Shown here one piece after another: positions 13,596-16,020 of a stretch of 16,020 nt of DNA; the first letter of the stretch is position 1; every line of letters begins with the position of its first letter. Origin of the DNA: JBFKUL01 sp041635755 (lineage in GTDB: Bacteria > Pseudomonadota > Gammaproteobacteria > Burkholderiales > SG8-39); contig JBFKUL010000039.1 in the NCBI GenBank assembly GCA_041635755.1, positions 1-16,020 of the forward strand. Reading direction: 5' to 3'. The position numbers were made by a program, and so were the translations under genes. The notes below the pieces were generated by a model. That model was not told the DNA's origin, ran no database searches, and worked only from the letters and a program-made list of their open reading frames with translations.

Positions 13596-15254
13596 CTAGG
13601 CTTCGAAGCGATCGAGCACCTGCCCCGGTCCGGCTTCAAGCGGCATGTAGTCCTGCCCATCGAACACCTGCACGCCGTTTACCCACACGCCATGCACGCC
13701 CTTCGGTCGGCGGATCATGCGCGTGCCGCCGCCGGGAAGATCGGCGAGGCGTTCGAGTCCCGAGACGCCGACCTTCGCCGGATCGAATAGCAGCAGGTCG
13801 GCCCAGGCGCCCGGCGCAATGCGGCCGCGCTCGGGGATGCCGTAGCGCCTGGCCGGGTGGCTCGTCAGGCGCCGCACACCCTCTTCCAGCGTAAACGTGC
13901 CCGTCTCGCGCACCCAGTGCGCGAGAAAGTGCAATCCGAAGCCGGCATCGCACAAGAAAATCAGGTGCGCCCCGGCATCGGAGAGGGCCACCACCCCGGC
14001 ATCATGCTTGAGCAACGGCGCGACGCCAGCGTCGTTGTTCTGGAACAGCTTGGCGACGAAGCGCGTCTCGAGATTCTCCGCGAGCGCGGTGTCGAAGAAG
14101 AAATCGAGAGGATCCTTGCTCGCCTCCCGCGCGCGCCGCGCCACGTTAGTGCCGTCGGGCAGCTCGATCTTGGCCCAATCGCCGTAAAACAGGATGCCCT
14201 GCTTCGGGGTCTTCAGATTTTCCCGCAGGCGCGCGCGGAAGGCCGGATCGGCGTAAATCCCAGGCAGCTCCTGCGGCTTTGCTTTCTTCACGCGCTCGAA
14301 CGCATCGTGCGAGAGCATCGGATAGGGCTCGGCAAGCGTGAAGTCGAATGACAGCGGCTGGCAGCTGGTATGGATGTACACCTGCCGTCCGCGCGCGTTC
14401 GCCGCCGCGCAGCGCGCGTACCAGTCGAGCGCCTTGCCCGGCGCGGCCTCGTTGTACATGGTGATCACGGTGACGATGAACGCCGGCCGGCCGCTATGCG
14501 CCGAAAGCGCTTCCATGTACTCGGGCGTGCCCCGCGAACCGGTCGACATGACGAAGATGCCGCGACCCGACTCGCCCATCGCGCCGACCAGCGTCTTCAG
14601 CTCCTCATCCGAGGCGATGGTGGAAGGCATCGGCAGTCCGCCGTAGCCGGCATGATTCGGCGAGAACGACGAAGCGAACCCCGCGGCGCCGTGCGCCATC
14701 GCCTCAGCGACCATCGCGCGCATGCGCGCGAGCTCTTCATCGGTCGGCTCGGCGCGCGTCGAAGCCTCCTCGCCCATCACCGCAGTGCGTAGCGTGGAAT
14801 GACCGAACAGCACCCCCACGTTGGCGTAGGGTCGCGCGCGACGCAGCTGCTGCATGTACTCGGGAAAGGTTTCGAACTCCCAGCGCGTGCCGGCGAGCAG
14901 CGCCTCGAGATCCATGCCTTCGACTACCGAAAGGTTCTTCACCATGGTCTCGCGCAGGGGCTTCGGACAGGGCGCGATGCCAAAGCCGCAGTTGCCGAGG
15001 ATCGCCGTCGTCACCCCGAGCGAAGGCGATGGCGAGATCGTCGGGTCCCAGGTGATCTGCGCGTCGTAATGGGTGTGCAGGTCGATGATGCCCGGCATCA
15101 GCGCGAGGCCGCCGGCATCCACGCGCTCGCGAGCACCGTCTCTTACCGCCCCGACTTCGGCGATCCGCCCGGCGCTGATCGCGACGTCGGCGACGCGGCT
15201 CGCCTTGCCGCTACCGTCGTAGACCGCCGCACCGCGGATCAGCAGATCGTGCAT
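13596..15254 (-). CDS. D-aminoacylase-like amidohydrolase with an altered metal site
   Basis: A 552-residue amidohydrolase-superfamily protein. Landmarks: MHDLLIRGAAVYDGSG at the start, PGIIDLHTHYDAQ (54-66, His60 and His62), the bridging-cysteine motif GNCGFG (87-92, Cys89), LSDAGAH (424-430, Asp426) and the C-terminal beta domain GRIAPGAWADLLLFDP (477-492). These fit the N-acyl-D-amino-acid deacylase group, which hydrolyses N-acyl-D-amino acids. However, where D-aminoacylases carry two more metal histidines, this protein reads FVMSTGSRG (234-242) and FIVTVITM (259-266). It has no signal peptide. The start is fixed by AGGAGG (15264-15259), 4 bases before the ATG. The substrate is unknown; hydantoin- or dihydropyrimidine-like amides are also possible. 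Confidence 0.85.
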   Translation of the reverse strand: MHDLLIRGAAVYDGSGKASRVADVAISAGRIAEVGAVRDGARERVDAGGLALMPGIIDLHTHYDAQITWDPTISPSPSLGVTTAILGNCGFGIAPCPKPLRETMVKNLSVVEGMDLEALLAGTRWEFETFPEYMQQLRRARPYANVGVLFGHSTLRTAVMGEEASTRAEPTDEELARMRAMVAEAMAHGAAGFASSFSPNHAGYGGLPMPSTIASDEELKTLVGAMGESGRGIFVMSTGSRGTPEYMEALSAHSGRPAFIVTVITMYNEAAPGKALDWYARCAAANARGRQVYIHTSCQPLSFDFTLAEPYPMLSHDAFERVKKAKPQELPGIYADPAFRARLRENLKTPKQGILFYGDWAKIELPDGTNVARRAREASKDPLDFFFDTALAENLETRFVAKLFQNNDAGVAPLLKHDAGVVALSDAGAHLIFLCDAGFGLHFLAHWVRETGTFTLEEGVRRLTSHPARRYGIPERGRIAPGAWADLLLFDPAKVGVSGLERLADLPGGGTRMIRRPKGVHGVWVNGVQVFDGQDYMPLEAGPGQVLDRFEA

Positions 15255-15402
15255 CGGGCCTCCTTGAGCTCCGCGGGTCGAAGCGCCGGTTGGCGAGCGC
15301 CGCGGCGATGTGGATCTTATAGGGGTCGAACACGCCGCCAGCGATGCCCCGGCGCCAAGTGTCGCGCAGCTGCTTTTGCTTGGCGGTCGGGCGAAAGTCC
15401 AT
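15211..15402 (-). CDS. Small open frame or gene remnant overlapping the amidohydrolase start
   Basis: A 63-codon frame whose first 45 or so codons (MDFRPTAKQKQLRDTWRRG, then FDPYKIHIAAALANRRFDP) have strong G/C bias at third positions, like real genes here. The rest overlaps the amidohydrolase in another frame. The opening resembles acyl-CoA dehydrogenase N-termini (MDF..T..QK.LRD), but what follows does not continue that fold as far as I can judge. A candidate promoter lies just upstream (15473-15445) and the end carries the amidohydrolase SD. It may be a short leader gene translated before the amidohydrolase, a truncated remnant, or chance. Confidence 0.3.
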   Translation of the reverse strand: MDFRPTAKQKQLRDTWRRGIAGGVFDPYKIHIAAALANRRFDPRSSRRPDARSADPRCGGLRR

Positions 15403-15444
15403 GGGGTTTCCCGGGATCTGGAGCAGAGCCGATTAGGAACGCAG

Positions 15445-15473
15445 TCTATATGCGCCGCGCCGGAACCGGTCTA
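15445..15473 (-). promoter_or_regulatory. Candidate minus-strand promoter for the amidohydrolase
   Basis: Read on the minus strand, TAGACC (15473-15468), a 17-base spacer and TATAGA (15450-15445) each match four of six consensus bases. Transcription would start near 15438 and would include the small frame at 15402. Confidence 0.35.
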
Positions 15474-15492
15474 CTTTGTCTCGCCAAGCGGA

Positions 15493-15522
15493 TTGACGGT
15501 GCGTGCGCACGGGGTGCAGAAT
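15493..15522 (+). promoter_or_regulatory. Sigma-70-type promoter for the histidinol-dehydrogenase-family gene
   Basis: TTGACG (15493-15498, five of six), an 18-base spacer and CAGAAT (15517-15522, four of six). The start point would fall near 15529-15530, immediately before the palindrome at 15533. Confidence 0.5.
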
Positions 15523-15532
15523 CGCAATCGAC

Positions 15533-15548
15533 ATGTAACCGATTACAT
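15533..15548. promoter_or_regulatory. LacI-family-type operator
   Basis: ATGTAACCGATTACAT has perfect 6-base arms (ATGTAA/TTACAT) and a central CpG, fitting the LacI-family pattern TGTAAnCGnTTACA. It covers roughly +4 to +19 of the predicted transcript, a position where a bound repressor blocks transcription. The regulator gene is not in the window. Confidence 0.65.
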
Positions 15549-15551
15549 TCA

Positions 15552-15568
15552 GCGCCGCCTCACGGCGC
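15552..15568 (+). repeat. Leader hairpin between operator and ribosome binding site
   Basis: GCGCCG (15552-15557) and CGGCGC (15563-15568) form a 6-bp GC stem with a 5-base loop in the untranslated leader, ending 7 bases before the SD (AGGA, 15576-15579). It may influence translation or be incidental. Confidence 0.35.
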
Positions 15569-15585
15569 CACGAATAGGATCTCAC

Positions 15586-16020
15586 ATGAAGAGCTACATC
15601 AAACAAGCGCCGCCGCCAGCGCCGCAGGACCGCACCCGCCTCGAGGAAACGGTGCGCAAGATGCTCGCCGCGCTTGCCGCGAGCCGGGATGAGGCGGTGA
15701 AGCGCTACGCGCGCGAGCTCGACCGATGGGACAGCGGCACGTTCAGGGTTTCCGAGGACCAGGTTCGCAAGGTCGCCAAGCAGCTGCCCGAGTCCTTCAA
15801 GGCCGATTTCGAGTACTCGCTCAAGCAGGTCACCGAGTTTGCCAAACGCCAACTCGAGACGCTGCGCAGTTTCGAGACCGAGATCGAACCCGGCATCATC
15901 CTCGGGCAGAAGATGATTCCCGTGGAGCGTGTCGGGTGCTACGTGCCGGGCGGCAAGTTTCCGCTGGTGGCCTCGGCGATTATGAGCGTTGGCACGGCCA
16001 AGGCGGCGGGCGTGTCGTAC
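15586..16020 (+). CDS. Histidinol dehydrogenase-family enzyme, N-terminal part (cut by window end)
   Basis: The first 145 residues of an NAD-dependent alcohol dehydrogenase of the HisD family; the frame is open at the last base. MKSYIKQAPPPAPQDRTRLEE is followed by VRKMLAALAASRDEAVKRYARELDRW, then by RVGCYVPGGKFPLVASAIMSV (about 116-136), the family's conserved strand-loop. Metal-binding and catalytic residues lie beyond the window. The pattern AASRDEAVKRYARELD recalls HisD-like enzymes outside histidine biosynthesis, such as the sulfopropanediol dehydrogenase HpsN; that assignment is inference. AGGA at 15576-15579 is 6 bases before the ATG. A promoter and a LacI-type operator precede it, which suits an inducible catabolic operon rather than histidine synthesis. 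No his gene is nearby. Confidence 0.85.
   Translation, partial: MKSYIKQAPPPAPQDRTRLEETVRKMLAALAASRDEAVKRYARELDRWDSGTFRVSEDQVRKVAKQLPESFKADFEYSLKQVTEFAKRQLETLRSFETEIEPGIILGQKMIPVERVGCYVPGGKFPLVASAIMSVGTAKAAGVSY

Overview
The window is GC-rich chromosomal DNA with strong G/C preference at third codon positions, short intergenic gaps and good Shine-Dalgarno (SD) sites. Its gene content (CaiB/BaiF CoA-transferase, crotonase, TauD-type dioxygenase, long-chain chromate transporter, D-aminoacylase-like amidohydrolase, AttFG/AttH-type export genes) suggests a free-living, metabolically versatile proteobacterium, most likely a betaproteobacterium (inference from content and composition; no marker gene is present). 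I see no rRNA, tRNA, CRISPR, transposase or phage gene.

Layout. 1-1137 (+): the 3' end of an unrecognised gene, then a DUF1772 membrane protein and a MaoC-type hydratase in a tight pair. 1180-4754 (-): a Tat-exported lipocalin-like AttH protein and a ten-helix FtsX/AttFG-type permease, joined by a TGATG stop/start overlap; the expected ATPase gene is not next to them. 4806-5825 (+): an exported protein with two thioredoxin-like domains, divergent from the permease. 5945-7923 (+): a class III CoA-transferase and a crotonase-fold enzyme 11 bp apart, behind a recognisable promoter. 7985-9381 (+): a MoaD/ThiS ubiquitin-like protein ending in Gly-Gly, paired with a six-Asp-box beta-propeller. 9385-10263 (-): a TauD/TfdA-type dioxygenase. 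10624-13568 (+): a glycine-zipper envelope protein, a cytosolic hypothetical, a small two-helix membrane protein and a chromate transporter. 13596-15254 (-): a D-aminoacylase-like amidohydrolase. 15586 to the end (+): the N-terminal third of a histidinol-dehydrogenase-family enzyme behind a LacI-family-like operator.

How the genes work together. Three groups look functionally coupled: the permease with AttH (export or maturation of an envelope component), the CoA-transferase with the crotonase (activation of an organic acid, then conversion of its CoA thioester), and the MoaD-like protein with the propeller. The last pair is the best candidate for something undescribed: a free-standing ubiquitin-fold protein with an exposed Gly-Gly tail, translationally linked to a propeller, with no molybdopterin or thiamine gene nearby. 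The crotonase lacks both canonical glutamates, and the amidohydrolase appears to lack two of the usual metal-binding histidines, so neither should be given its family's textbook reaction. The histidinol-dehydrogenase-like gene is probably the first gene of a sugar- or sulfonate-type catabolic operon rather than a histidine biosynthesis gene, because a near-perfect LacI-type operator sits at its predicted transcription start.
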